A stretch of DNA of 64,000 nucleotides, taken from positions 682,001-746,000 of the forward strand of contig JADJCU010000001.1 of assembly GCA_016703065.1 (NCBI GenBank). The letters are read 5' to 3'. Of this stretch, positions 1 through 9,700 are shown one piece after another. Under the pieces are notes generated by a model. That model was given only the letters and a program-made list of their open reading frames with translations. It did no database searches and was not told where the DNA came from. The translations under genes and the position numbers were made by a program. Origin of the DNA: a bacterium (GTDB lineage: Bacteria; Electryoneota; RPQS01). Position 1 is the stretch's first letter; each line of letters begins with the position of its first letter.

Positions 1-317
1 AGCATCCAGACCTTACCATCCAGCAACAGCCGCCGTCCACCATGAGAAGGCCGTATCATATCGTCGACGGCTACGGGTGTGCCGTCCGGTTTCGTGTAAG
101 TTACAGTCGTGCTGAGTCCGTCGCCGGCGTCGCGAATCGTCATGTGACCGGGAACAGCTACGACTTCATGCGAGATGTCGTCTTCAAACATGATCGTTCC
201 ATACCACTCGCCCGCAAACAGCGCGAGCTCCTCCTGCGATACGGTAACTTGCCGGGCTTGAGCAAGCGACAACGCAGGAAACAGTGACACAATGGCCAGA
301 ATGAGAACTTTGTACAC
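1..317 (-). CDS. Secreted protein, 3' end outside window
   Basis: Reading leftward from a GTG at 317 gives a typical signal peptide (VYKVLILAIVSLFPALSLAQA) followed by about 85 residues with FAGEWYGTIMFEDD and a run of beta-prone sequence. The frame stays open to the window edge, so the C-terminus is missing. An in-frame ATT lies a few codons upstream, but GTG fits the signal peptide best. No family is recognised. It lies downstream of, and in the same direction as, the secreted protein at 386-1645. Function unknown. Confidence 0.6.
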   Translation of the reverse strand, partial: MYKVLILAIVSLFPALSLAQARQVTVSQEELALFAGEWYGTIMFEDDISHEVVAVPGHMTIRDAGDGLSTTVTYTKPDGTPVAVDDMIRPSHGGRRLLLDGKVWM

Positions 318-385
318 GAATGGAGATCCAGGAATTGGTGTTGGAATATCAGACTGCAATGAGCGCGGGAGATTGCTTGATGGTC

Positions 386-1645
386 TTAGGTCTTCAGATC
401 CTTCTTCCGTGCTGCCGGGAAGAGGACATTATTTAGAATCAGTCGATAGCCCGGCGAATTCTTGTGCAGCGCAAGCTGCGTCGGCGGATCACCAACCTGA
501 TGCCGGTAGTCTTCGGGGTCGTGTCCGCCATAGTATGTCCAAAACCCCTCGCCGAACTTCCCGTGAATATACTTGATTTCCTCGGTGCCTTCACGCTGCG
601 CCAGGACTGTCACCGACGGACGCAGGTACTCCTTGTGAAATGCCGTCGTTTGACCCAGAAAGCCTTTCACGACATTTGTGTGACACTGCGTAAGCATCGT
701 CGGAATCGGATCAAACTTCGCCGAGAAATCGAACAGCGTGAAGTAGTCGCCTTCGCCGCCCTGCGCGAGCATGCCGGACGTCGGGCTTACGTCAATTGAA
801 GAGAACTCATAGACCATCGGATCAGTGATCAGGCGGTAGTTTTGAAACGCGAGTGCGTTGTTGTAGTCCATCTTCGATTCGCAATTCGGATCAATCGCAT
901 CGCCGTCAAACACCGGCGCGCAAATATCCGTCACGTGCGCGGCCAGCGAAATGTCGTAACTATCCGTCGCGCTGCACATCGCGAACAGAAAACCTCCGCG
1001 CCCCATATATGCTTTTAGCGTGCGCGATACCGCGAGCTTCATCTCGGACACTTTTGGGAAGCCAAGCGCCTTCGCCGACGCTTCTTCCTGCTGCACCTGC
1101 CGCATGTACCAATCGGCATTGCGGTACATCGAATAGAACTTGCCGTATTGACCGGTAAAGTCTTCGTGATGCAAGTGCACCCACTCGTACTTGGATAGCT
1201 TGCCGTCAAGCACTTCGGGGTCGTATATCACGTCGAACGGAATCTCCGCATACGTTAACGCAAGGTTAACCGCGTCGTCCCATGGCCCCTCGCGCACCTC
1301 GTCCGGGGCATAGATCGCCACCTTGGTTGCTTTCTCGAGCAGCACGACTTCCATGTTCGAGTTTTCAATTTCGAGATAGATGTCGCCCGCGCCGCCCGCG
1401 TCCTCCGCGCGCACGCCGCGGAGCCGGCACTCGTTCGCCATCTCCGCATCGTCGCCGAGCATGAAACTGCCGCCGCGATAGTTGAGCAGCCACTCCACCT
1501 TCATGCCCTCCGAAAGCGCTTTGTAGGCGATTCCGTAGGCCTTTAAGTGGTCCGTCTGCGAAAGGTCCATCGGAATCAGCAGCTTCTGCGCGAACACGGG
1601 AAGCGCCGACAATACAAACGCGATAGAAAAAAGGAATCGTTTCAT
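386..1645 (-). CDS. Secreted protein of the family often labelled asparagine synthetase B
   Basis: 419 residues beginning with a signal peptide (MKRFLFSIAFVLSALPVFAQ). The mature N-terminus KLLIPMDLSQTDHLKAYGIA and the following WLLNYRGGSFM match a conserved secreted family I recall from Bacteroidota genomes, where it is commonly labelled asparagine synthetase B. I see neither an N-terminal catalytic Cys nor an ATP-pyrophosphatase motif, so that label is probably wrong. The central GRGGFLFAMCSATDSYD segment and several conserved His residues suggest a periplasmic domain. The function is unknown; the family match comes from memory, not from a search. Confidence 0.75.
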   Translation of the reverse strand: MKRFLFSIAFVLSALPVFAQKLLIPMDLSQTDHLKAYGIAYKALSEGMKVEWLLNYRGGSFMLGDDAEMANECRLRGVRAEDAGGAGDIYLEIENSNMEVVLLEKATKVAIYAPDEVREGPWDDAVNLALTYAEIPFDVIYDPEVLDGKLSKYEWVHLHHEDFTGQYGKFYSMYRNADWYMRQVQQEEASAKALGFPKVSEMKLAVSRTLKAYMGRGGFLFAMCSATDSYDISLAAHVTDICAPVFDGDAIDPNCESKMDYNNALAFQNYRLITDPMVYEFSSIDVSPTSGMLAQGGEGDYFTLFDFSAKFDPIPTMLTQCHTNVVKGFLGQTTAFHKEYLRPSVTVLAQREGTEEIKYIHGKFGEGFWTYYGGHDPEDYRHQVGDPPTQLALHKNSPGYRLILNNVLFPAARKKDLKT

Positions 1646-1688
1646 GTAGTGTGAGGAGAGTGCGAACTCAAACGAAAGGGATAAGCGG

Positions 1689-2192
1689 TCAATTGCCCGA
1701 GGCTTCCTGCTGTTTTTCCCGGCGCTTCTCGCGGGCGTGCAGAAGTTCGCGGGGAATGGTCAGCATCAGCATGTGCAAGATCAATCCCGCCGTTATGGAG
1801 ATGAAGAACAGCCGAAAGCCGATCTCCCACGTCATGATGTAGTAATAGAAAGTATAGAGTGATAGTGGGAGCAGAATCAGAATGGCCGAAAACGTGCCCG
1901 GCGAATAGCGCATGGACGAAATCGACAGCGCGATATGAAACCATGCGTTCACGAACAGGATGCCCATCATCGGCATCGAGAACCACATCTGCTCAAGTCC
2001 TACGTAACCGACCACGACAAACAATGGCCATGCAAGCAGGACATTCAGCACAAACGCGATCTTGGGAGAAATCGGCGAAACGTCACTGTCGCTCTTAAAC
2101 ACGTCGCGATTAAACCACGACAAAAAGCCGCCGGGAAAGACATATTCTTCAAACTGGTGCAGCATCAGCGCCGGCAGCGCGGACCAAAACAT
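1689..2192 (-). CDS. HXXEE-motif integral membrane protein
   Basis: 167 residues with the family-defining His-x-x-Glu-Glu at positions 12-16 (HQFEEY) and a second conserved His near 86 (NAWFH). Hydrophobic stretches at about 46-62, 72-92, 100-120 and 125-146 suggest four membrane segments. The paired His/Glu residues suggest metal or substrate binding inside the membrane, but the family has no established activity. The frame continues about 20 codons upstream without an ATG and no clear ribosome-binding site precedes the ATG at 2192, so the true start could be slightly upstream. Confidence 0.7.
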   Translation of the reverse strand: MFWSALPALMLHQFEEYVFPGGFLSWFNRDVFKSDSDVSPISPKIAFVLNVLLAWPLFVVVGYVGLEQMWFSMPMMGILFVNAWFHIALSISSMRYSPGTFSAILILLPLSLYTFYYYIMTWEIGFRLFFISITAGLILHMLMLTIPRELLHAREKRREKQQEASGN

Positions 2193-2269
2193 CCACTCGG
2201 GATGCTTGTATAACCATTCAAATATTTCGGAAATCAGAGGTCTGTCTCGTGGTTATGTAAGAAGGTGCT

Positions 2270-4141
2270 TTACGAGATTTTGTTCGCCAATACCCGCGCT
2301 TTGCGGCGTGCCTGTTCGAGATACATTGAGCGCGGATAGTCGATCAGATAGTCTTCGAGCAATTCGAGAGCGTGATCTTCCTGCTGCAAATCCTCAAGCG
2401 TGATCACCGCCTGAAGGTATTTTGCCTTCGGCAGATCGATTGATTCGGGAAAGTTCACGGCGAACGTATCCAAAGCCGCAATCGCCTCCAGCGGCCTGCC
2501 GGAAGAACGAAGCGCCTCCGCTTCGGACATGCGGCTCCACTCGGCAAGACGGCCGTAGCGCAGCATTGACGCGGCTTCAGAGTACTTCCGCGCCGCTGTC
2601 CCGTGATCATTGCGAAACGATGCGTAGTCCGCATCCGCAAAAGCGCGCAGCGCGCCGTGAAATCCGCCGCCGCTCAGCAAGGCTTGATAGAGAATCGCGT
2701 CATTGAACGCCACGTTTTGCGTGCTTCCTGCGAGAACTTTCTCCAGCGCCTTGTCGGCAAGTTCCGTCGAGTCACGCCACAGATTCGCCCGCGCAATGCG
2801 CAACAGCGATGCGGTAACGTCGTCATTCAATTCGACGCGCCCTTGACCAATCAAGGCGTTCCACGCTTCAATCGCTGCCCCATACTCGCCGAGATAGGCA
2901 TGCGCGTCGCCAATGCGCAAACCCGCGCGCTGGCGCAGCGGCCCCTTGGCCCGCTGCGATATACCCGTATACTCGGCCAAGGCATCGGCAGGCTTATTGT
3001 CATGCGTCAGCAGTATTTCGGCAATGCGGAACTTAGCCTCTTCGACTTCAGCCGAGCGGGGCCGTCCAGAGAGAAACTTCTCATAGCCCGCCTTTGCTAA
3101 TTCGAATTCGCCCTGTGCTTCGTGACATTGCGCAAGCCCAAGGTCGGCGCGCTCGGCGATTTCGTCCGCAGGTTTCCACGACAGAACTTTCTCAAAACCG
3201 CGCCGGGCGAGCGCGATTTCGCCCTCTCCGAGCATCTGTTGTGCCGCGCCGAGCAATATCGTCCCGTTGCTATCCGTCAGCGAGTCCGCTGTTATCGTTG
3301 CATTCAGCGACTCCTCGACTAGCCCTGCTTTTGAGGAATAACCCGCGTAAATGCGCCAAAGCGTCGGCTCCTTCTTGTCGCGCTTCAGCGCGGTTTCAAG
3401 CGTCGACAGCACCGTCGCCTGAACGGTCGTGTCATCGGGAAAGCGGCTGAGATAGCTCTGCGAAATCTGCCATGCGGTCGGCGAAGACTTAGAGTAGAGC
3501 AGCAGTTCCTCCGTCGCGCCAGCAAAGTTCATTTGCGCCTGTAAACTCGATGCCAATTCGAGCGCCATGAAACCGGCGTTCTTCATCTCCTTGCGATAAT
3601 CGCGAATCAGCTTCTCGCTTTCGTCCCACCGCCGGTTGCGTTGCAGCACGCTGATCAAAGACCGCACTGCGTCAGGATTATGCGGCTGTGCCGATAGCGC
3701 CTCGTTCCAGAGCTTCCAGGCGCCGTCCGTATCGCCTGCCGCAAGCTGCACTTCCCCCAACGCAAGCGTCAATTGAAATTCGCTCGCCGGATCCTGCCAC
3801 TGTACGGCTCCGCGCTGTTTCGCCTTCGCAAGTTGGTCGTTCAAGAAGCTCTCCGCCGCCGCGAAATTCCGCAGCTTCACGTAACAGTTCGGCACACCGG
3901 CCAGAGCGCCTTGGTCAAACGGCGCGAGCTTCAACACCTCAAGCCACGACGACAGCGCCGTATCATAGCTGCCGCGCTGCTCTTCGCGCCGCGCCCGGTC
4001 AGCATGAACCTGTTCAGCCGTTCGCTGTACCGGCGCCTTCTTCGGCGGAGCGTTTGTCCCCTGCTGGATTATGGTCTGCGACGACGCGAATCCGCTCAAC
4101 AGCAGAAGCGTGGCCAGGAGTATGTAAAGTCGATGCGTCAT
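2270..4141 (-). CDS. Periplasmic tetratricopeptide-repeat protein
   Basis: 623 residues with a cleavable signal peptide ending near SGFASSQ. The rest is almost entirely alpha-helical TPR-like repeats, for example DQGALAGVPNCYVKLRNFA, AWKLWNEALSAQPHNPDAVR, KAGYEKFLSGRPRSAEVEEA and the C-terminal LELLEDYLIDYPRSMYLEQA. Such proteins scaffold complexes in the periplasm or at the outer membrane. The ATG overlaps the stop of the upstream sorting-domain gene (ATGA), which implies translational coupling. No catalytic domain is visible and the partner is unknown. Confidence 0.85.
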   Translation of the reverse strand: MTHRLYILLATLLLLSGFASSQTIIQQGTNAPPKKAPVQRTAEQVHADRARREEQRGSYDTALSSWLEVLKLAPFDQGALAGVPNCYVKLRNFAAAESFLNDQLAKAKQRGAVQWQDPASEFQLTLALGEVQLAAGDTDGAWKLWNEALSAQPHNPDAVRSLISVLQRNRRWDESEKLIRDYRKEMKNAGFMALELASSLQAQMNFAGATEELLLYSKSSPTAWQISQSYLSRFPDDTTVQATVLSTLETALKRDKKEPTLWRIYAGYSSKAGLVEESLNATITADSLTDSNGTILLGAAQQMLGEGEIALARRGFEKVLSWKPADEIAERADLGLAQCHEAQGEFELAKAGYEKFLSGRPRSAEVEEAKFRIAEILLTHDNKPADALAEYTGISQRAKGPLRQRAGLRIGDAHAYLGEYGAAIEAWNALIGQGRVELNDDVTASLLRIARANLWRDSTELADKALEKVLAGSTQNVAFNDAILYQALLSGGGFHGALRAFADADYASFRNDHGTAARKYSEAASMLRYGRLAEWSRMSEAEALRSSGRPLEAIAALDTFAVNFPESIDLPKAKYLQAVITLEDLQQEDHALELLEDYLIDYPRSMYLEQARRKARVLANKIS

Positions 4142-5193
4142 TTAGTCAGGGTGAGGGGAATCGCGCGTGTGTGCTGATCAATCGTAAGTTCGCAGAAGTA
4201 TTTGCCGCTCGCCGCAATCGCCGCAGTCCACATATATTGATAGCTGCCCGCCGTGAGCCGCCGGTCCATGAGCGTTGCCACTTCGCGGCCCAGCACGTCA
4301 TACACCATCAGTTTCGCCGCGCCCGCCTTTGCAACCGAGAACTGTATTGTTGTCGAGGGATTGAACGGATTCGGATAGGCCGTCAGGGCAAAATCGTTGA
4401 CCAGAACGGGGTCCTGAACTTCAGTATCGAGCAGGATATCCAGCGGAAAGGCCAGCAACTGCATGCCCGCCGAAGGTTGGGCATTGTCTGTCACTTCTGT
4501 AATTGCGGCGACCAATGAACCTTGCAGCTCGATCATCGATAGACCATTCACCGACTGATTCAGCGCGACGGGAACAATGTAGATCATGTTATTGGATGCG
4601 CCGCTCGCCTCAAGCCCCATGAACCAGAGTTCGCGATCAAATTCGCCGCGAATGAACATCGCCATCACGTATTGTCCGTTCGCCGCGCGCAGGATGCCCC
4701 ATTGCGAAATGAAACTCTGCTGCGGCAGCGGACCAGGATCCCACGCTGGAGCATTGTAGAGACCGGACTCTTCGTAGCGCGTCAGCCACGCCCGAAAGTC
4801 ATTCAGCGGCACGCCCGGAACAACGCTCCCCCACAGAACGCTTAGGACATCGTTTGAATAGTCGAACGCCTGTCCTGCCGGCAACTCACCTGCGGGCAGC
4901 GGTTCGACGCGCAGGACGATTGTCTCTTCAAGATTCGCATCGTCGTCGAAGCGATAGAGGCTCGTGACGTTGGTATAGATGTTCTCGGCAAGAATGCTGT
5001 GATGTGAAACAAGATGCGGCCGACTGTCACGCAGATATGCAAACTGCACCGCCGGGATTGCGAGCACTTCCGAGTTCTCAATTTCCCCCGCGTTGTTCAG
5101 CCGCATTACGGTCTGGCCAGTCGCGAAATCGTGATACGTCAGGAAGTAGCCGTCGCCAAGCGTCAGGAACTTCGGATACAGCGCAGGAATCAT
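4138..5193 (-). CDS. C-terminal part of the interrupted sorting-domain protein
   Basis: 351 residues that a gene finder would call from an internal ATG at 5193. It lacks its own signal peptide and starts inside a beta-rich region (MIPALYPKFLTLGDGYFLTY). The last 80 residues form the sorting domain: YPNPFNPSTTIQF, AAKLMVYDVLGREVATLMD, SGKYFCEL. It is almost certainly the downstream portion of the gene starting at 5592 and would not be exported alone. Confidence 0.55.
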   Translation of the reverse strand: MIPALYPKFLTLGDGYFLTYHDFATGQTVMRLNNAGEIENSEVLAIPAVQFAYLRDSRPHLVSHHSILAENIYTNVTSLYRFDDDANLEETIVLRVEPLPAGELPAGQAFDYSNDVLSVLWGSVVPGVPLNDFRAWLTRYEESGLYNAPAWDPGPLPQQSFISQWGILRAANGQYVMAMFIRGEFDRELWFMGLEASGASNNMIYIVPVALNQSVNGLSMIELQGSLVAAITEVTDNAQPSAGMQLLAFPLDILLDTEVQDPVLVNDFALTAYPNPFNPSTTIQFSVAKAGAAKLMVYDVLGREVATLMDRRLTAGSYQYMWTAAIAASGKYFCELTIDQHTRAIPLTLTK

Positions 5194-5253
5194 GTCGTAT
5201 TCTTCCAGCAGCGTCCCCTCCGGGGAGTAGTACTGGAGCTCGATTTCCTGCAG

Positions 5254-5592
5254 TCATTCATGGTAGATCAGTTTCGACCACGCGCCGGAATTCAGCGTAA
5301 CTAACGTCACGCGCGGCGGACAGGTTAGAATTGCGGCGCTCTGCAGGTCCACTGTGTCCTGTGCGCTTACCGGAACCCCCGTCAGGTCCGCTTCGCGAGA
5401 ATAGGCTCCCATCCATTCATCGCTCCCACTGGTCCATGAACATTGCAGCGTGCCGTCGTGCGTGACCGCAACCGTCGGATAGAAAAATGTCCGGTCGCTG
5501 CCCGCGTCAATCCGCACCGGACCGAAGTTTGGCTGTGCGCTAAGCTGCGCAGACAGGAGCAGGAGCAGAGTGAGTGCGCTCAAGATATGCAT
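5254..5592 (-). CDS. N-terminal part of the interrupted sorting-domain protein
   Basis: 112 residues with a signal peptide, then FYPTVAVTHDGTLQCSW, a pattern seen again in the neighbouring lipoprotein (LSLQENGAVNCQW), suggesting related beta-propeller-like folds. It ends at the TGA at 5256-5254. Alone it would be a truncated secreted fragment without the sorting domain. Confidence 0.5.
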   Translation of the reverse strand: MHILSALTLLLLLSAQLSAQPNFGPVRIDAGSDRTFFYPTVAVTHDGTLQCSWTSGSDEWMGAYSREADLTGVPVSAQDTVDLQSAAILTCPPRVTLVTLNSGAWSKLIYHE

Positions 5593-5597
5593 GTCGT

Positions 5598-6716
5598 CTA
5601 CTCCAATTCAAGTTGAACGGCGTAACAGCTATTGGCGGCGACGGACGCGCTGTCGCCGCAAGTGTAGGCGGCAAGTACGCTGCGTGCGTCAAGTCGAAAG
5701 GCGCAGAACTCCTGCAGCGATTCGTTTACGGCAACGCCAGCGCGCGATTTCCGGCTGTAATAGCCTTCGTCGGCGGCGCCGAGTACCCAGAACTCATTGC
5801 GCGTGCCGTCCTGGTCGAGCGCAAACAGCAGCGGCGCGTTTTCTCCGGAAGGCACCGCGCGGAATGCGACAACCTGTCCCATCCCGCTGCGCTTGATGGC
5901 TGCCGTGTGCGTTGACCTCCGCGCGGCGCCATTGAGCAGATGTGTTTCGACGGTCACGGAATTGTTTGAATCGCGATAGGCGCTGACGATGCCGAGATCG
6001 TCGCCCTCTGTGAAATAGTCCGTGCCAATCTGCTGCTTGGCGGGATAGCCGCGAGCAACTTGTGCGCTGTCGACCCAACTGCAGAGCGCTGCCATGTGAA
6101 AGACGCGGAACCTATTGTTCTCCGCCTTCACGAGCGTTACGCCGCCCGCGCTTGGCGCAGCAAAGTCCGGGCTTGGTAGGTCCAGCGTGTCCCGGCTGAT
6201 TTCGCGTCCGCCGCGGTCAAGCCAGACACAGATCAATCCGTGGTCGAGGGGAGATTCAAACAAGATCAAAAAGAGTGAATCAACGGCAACCGGATATGTC
6301 AGAACGGCCGGCGCCGCAAGCCAGGCGGCTTCCCGCTTACCGGTGCTGTCCCGAAAGACGATGAAGCTCTCCTGAATGCAGCTGTGCGCGACCAGCGTTG
6401 CCGTGCCTTGATTCGCGAAGCGAAACCGATCCAATTGCGGAATGCACTGCACCCAACGACGGTCGAGGAAATCGTAGCTTTCGGCCGCGCCGAAGCTGCG
6501 CGTTCCCGGGTTCCACATGCAGCCTGCGCCGCCGATGCTGTCCTTATGGAACTCCACCCATTGACAGTTCACTGCTCCGTTCTCCTGCAGCGACAGCTTC
6601 GGCGAAAAAACCTGTTCCGCCAATTCCGCGCTCAGCTTCACCGGAATCGGCGCGCGCGCGCAGCCCGCAAGGACGGCCAACAGAAAAGCGAAAAGTGCGA
6701 TGAGGTATTTACTCAT
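5598..6716 (-). CDS. Lipoprotein of unknown function
   Basis: 372 residues with a lipoprotein signal peptide; the lipobox LAGC places the acylated Cys at position 19. The mature protein is beta-rich with regularly spaced Trp/Cys strands (GAVNCQW, GAGCMWNPG, HMAALCSW), resembling a propeller-like repeat. It stands directly upstream of the TGA-interrupted sorting-domain gene (5 bases apart) and shares the pattern of N-terminal strands with it, so the two may be diverged relatives co-expressed at the cell surface. No enzymatic motif is recognised. Confidence 0.7.
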   Translation of the reverse strand: MSKYLIALFAFLLAVLAGCARAPIPVKLSAELAEQVFSPKLSLQENGAVNCQWVEFHKDSIGGAGCMWNPGTRSFGAAESYDFLDRRWVQCIPQLDRFRFANQGTATLVAHSCIQESFIVFRDSTGKREAAWLAAPAVLTYPVAVDSLFLILFESPLDHGLICVWLDRGGREISRDTLDLPSPDFAAPSAGGVTLVKAENNRFRVFHMAALCSWVDSAQVARGYPAKQQIGTDYFTEGDDLGIVSAYRDSNNSVTVETHLLNGAARRSTHTAAIKRSGMGQVVAFRAVPSGENAPLLFALDQDGTRNEFWVLGAADEGYYSRKSRAGVAVNESLQEFCAFRLDARSVLAAYTCGDSASVAANSCYAVQLELE

Positions 6717-6763
6717 TCCTGGCCGGACTCAACGACGCCCCAGCGTTCAGCGAAGCGCGTTGG

Positions 6764-9700
6764 CTATTGCCACTTCGACAGCGCTTCAAAGTATTTGCGG
6801 ACAAGTTCTTCGTAATCGGGCGAGTATTTCGCGTCCAAGGCGCGCAGAAGGTCTTCACGCAACTGATCCTCGCCGGGTCGTTTGGGAAGCTGACGCGGCG
6901 ATGCGCGCACAACGTCGATGCCCGTGTTCGACTTGCGCTGCGGCGAGAACTCGCGCTCGCGATTCGCGCGCTGAAAATCGAGTAGCTTGGATTCGATCTT
7001 GTTCTGCCGCTCAATCGTCTCCGGCGTGATCTTCTGCGCGCGCAGATCTTTCGCCACATCTTCCATGTCTTCCTTTAATCCATCAAGACGGCCGACCGTC
7101 TGTTTCGACGCGGCGGCTTCGGCGGCAAGCTCGTCCATCGACTTCGCCAGCGCTTCCTGCTCGCCTGCCAAACGCTGCATTGCGGCCGCCTGGTGCTGCG
7201 ACATCGACCCCTGATTTTGCATCATCCCCATCGTCTGCTGATTGATCTGGCCCTGCTTCTGGCACATGCCGCCGGCTTTGTTGCACTGTGAATTGCTGTT
7301 CGGCTTGTTGCACTGACTCTGGCACTGCTTGCAGGCGTTGTTCTGCTGCCGCAGCGTTTCATTCAAAGCTGCCATGGCCTGCTTGCGGTAGTGTGACGCT
7401 GTGCTCGCGTTGCGGTCCTGCGTCGCGTTGCACGCCGCCTGCATCTCGCCTATCGTCTGTTCAATTGAGGCCATCAGCTTCGGCGTCACAGACATTGACT
7501 TCTTCGCAAGCTCCTGCATATCCTCCTGAATCCGCTTCATCGCCTGCTTCAGATTCTCCTGCTCCTCGGCGAGGTCGTTCATCTGCGGACTGTTCGGATC
7601 CGTATTCTGCGACTCCTGCCAGAGCTGTTCCTGACGCATCGAGAGATCGAGCATCTTGTCGCGCGCCTGCTCCATCTCCATCATCGTCTGCATGTCCTGA
7701 TTCGACTGCATCTGCTGACGCATATCCTGCATCTTCTGCGCGAACTCGGACATCTTGCGCTGCTGCTTCTTGCCCTGCTTCTTCGCGGATTGGTTCTGAC
7801 ACATCTGCATCGGCTGCGAGTTCTGCTCCATCTGTTCGGAGAGCTGCTCATCCTGCATCTCCTTCTGCAGCTCCTGCGCCTTTTCCTGCCCCTGAATCTG
7901 ATCCTTCTTCATCTCTTCGGCCAGTTTCTTCATCTCCTGCTCGATCTTGCGCATCTCTTCCGAGAGCTTCTCCTGCTGCTTCGCATTCTCCTGCGAATTC
8001 TGCGGCGAATTCTGATCCATCTTCTCGTTCAGCTTGTCCTGCTGCTTCGAGAGTTCGTCGAGCCTGCGAGACAGTTCGTCGAGCTTCTTCTCCGCCTGCA
8101 TCTGCTTCAGCATGTTCAACGCCTGATCAAGCGAGAGCTTGAACTGCTCCTGATTCTTCTGGAAATTCTCGAGTGCCTTGCGCATCTGCTCCGGCGTCGG
8201 CTGCTGCATCGCTTCCGCCAGCTTGCGCATCGCTTCACGCATCTCAGGGCTAATCACTTCTTCAACCAGCTCCCGGATCTGCTCCATCTTCTCCATCACT
8301 TCGGGAGAATAGAGCGCGCGCATCTGATTCTGCATCTGCTGCTGTTCGATGGCTTGCGACACCTGCTCAAGCACCTGCGTCATCTGCTCCTGCTGCTCCA
8401 TCAGCTGTGTCAGCTCCTGCTTGCGTTCGTAGCTCATCTCGGGATTCGACTTGAACTCCTCGACGGCCTTCTCGACTTCTTCGCGCAAGTCCTGCGACTC
8501 GGCGAGCAGCTCTTCCAGCGTGATCGTGCGCTTCTCTTCAACCTGCTCCTGCTGATTGAAGATCTCGGCCATCGACGGAAAGCGCAGCACCCGCGTTTCG
8601 CTCTTCGCGCGCTTCGGTCCGCTGATGCGGTCGTTGTCCCACACTTCGACGAACATCAGAACCTGGTCCTCGGGAAGCAGTTCGAGCGGCGTAAGGTCGA
8701 ACAGGGTTTCGACGACGCAGCGGCCCGGTTCGGTGACGCGATACTCCAGCGCCATGCGTTCGTAACGATCTTCTGCGACGTCACCCGGTTGATCCCACGG
8801 CGACGTTCGATAGTAGCGCAGCGTCATCTTTGAGAAGCCGTAGTCGTCTGCGGCATCGGCCACCAGTGGGACCTTGATATCGGCGGCGATGTCGAGATCG
8901 TTCGCCGGTTCTACCAATGAGATCACGGGAGCTTCGTCGGGCCGCGCGTTGATGCGATAGGTGATCGCGTCACGGCTTTGTCGTCCGTCTTTGCCGAACA
9001 GGTGAATACGATATGTGCCGCTTTTCTGAACGGTGAACTCGCCGTTGGCTTTGCTGCCTTCAAGCGCAAGTTCAAGCGTCTCGCGCGGAGTGGTCAGGTT
9101 CTCGCCCGTGATATCAAAGAATTCGATAACCGCGCGGTCGAGCGGTTTTGTCGTGGAGATCGACAACGCCGCTTGCGTGTCGATCACCGCCGAGATGTCG
9201 CCCACGTTTTCTTCGAGCGTCATCGGATCAAGCCCGGTATAGCTCGGCGGCGCCAGCGTCACTGAAAGATATTTGACCGCGGGCAATTCCTGAATCGTCG
9301 CCGTGTGTTTCTTGGAAACGACATTCTGCGCATACGCCCAATAGTCAAATGTCGTCGCAAGCCCCGGCCACGTTACAGTATACTGGCCGTGCTCATCTCC
9401 TTCAACGGTCAGTGGCGAATCCGCCGTGCGGCCCTTTTCCTTGCGCGTAATCGTTACTTCTTGCGGCAGTGTGCCCGTCGCCGTGACGATTACCTTCAAA
9501 GAATCGCCGCGCACGAGTTCGACATCACCCGGTGCCACATGCAGCACGAATTCCGGACTCGGCGAGAAGTCGCGTCCCGGATTCATCACCCGCTCAGCCG
9601 CCGACAGCAACGGCCTGCTAAACACAATCAGCAGCGCGACCGCCGCAACGGACGTAAAGAGCGCGTAGCGCGCGCCCTTCTTGACCAGCGTTCGGTCCGG

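Larger units (their letters stand above)
4138..5592 (-). pseudogene. Secreted protein with C-terminal sorting domain, interrupted by an in-frame TGA
   Basis: One continuous frame of 485 codons runs from an ATG at 5592 (signal peptide MHILSALTLLLLLSAQLSAQ) to the stop at 4138, broken only by a TGA at 5256-5254. Translation before the stop ends WSKLIYHE and resumes in the same frame with LQEIELQYYSPEGTLLEEYD, so both halves belong to one protein. The C-terminus carries a type A sorting domain (YPNPFNPSTTIQFSV, then VYDVLGREVATL), which directs secretion through the type IX pathway in relatives. A single substitution from TGG (Trp) would explain the stop. It could be a real nonsense mutation, a sequence error or readthrough. 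Confidence 0.75.

Noticed and set aside
386..1645. Asparagine synthetase function
   Set aside because: The protein is exported and lacks both the glutaminase Cys and the synthetase ATP-binding motif; the common label appears to be a transferred error.
7288..8833. Long plus-strand open frames opposite the DUF4175 gene
   Set aside because: They arise from the codon pattern of the Gln/Glu-rich coiled coil; their products are low-complexity (Ser/Ala or Leu/His/Arg) with no domain, and the minus-strand gene is clear.
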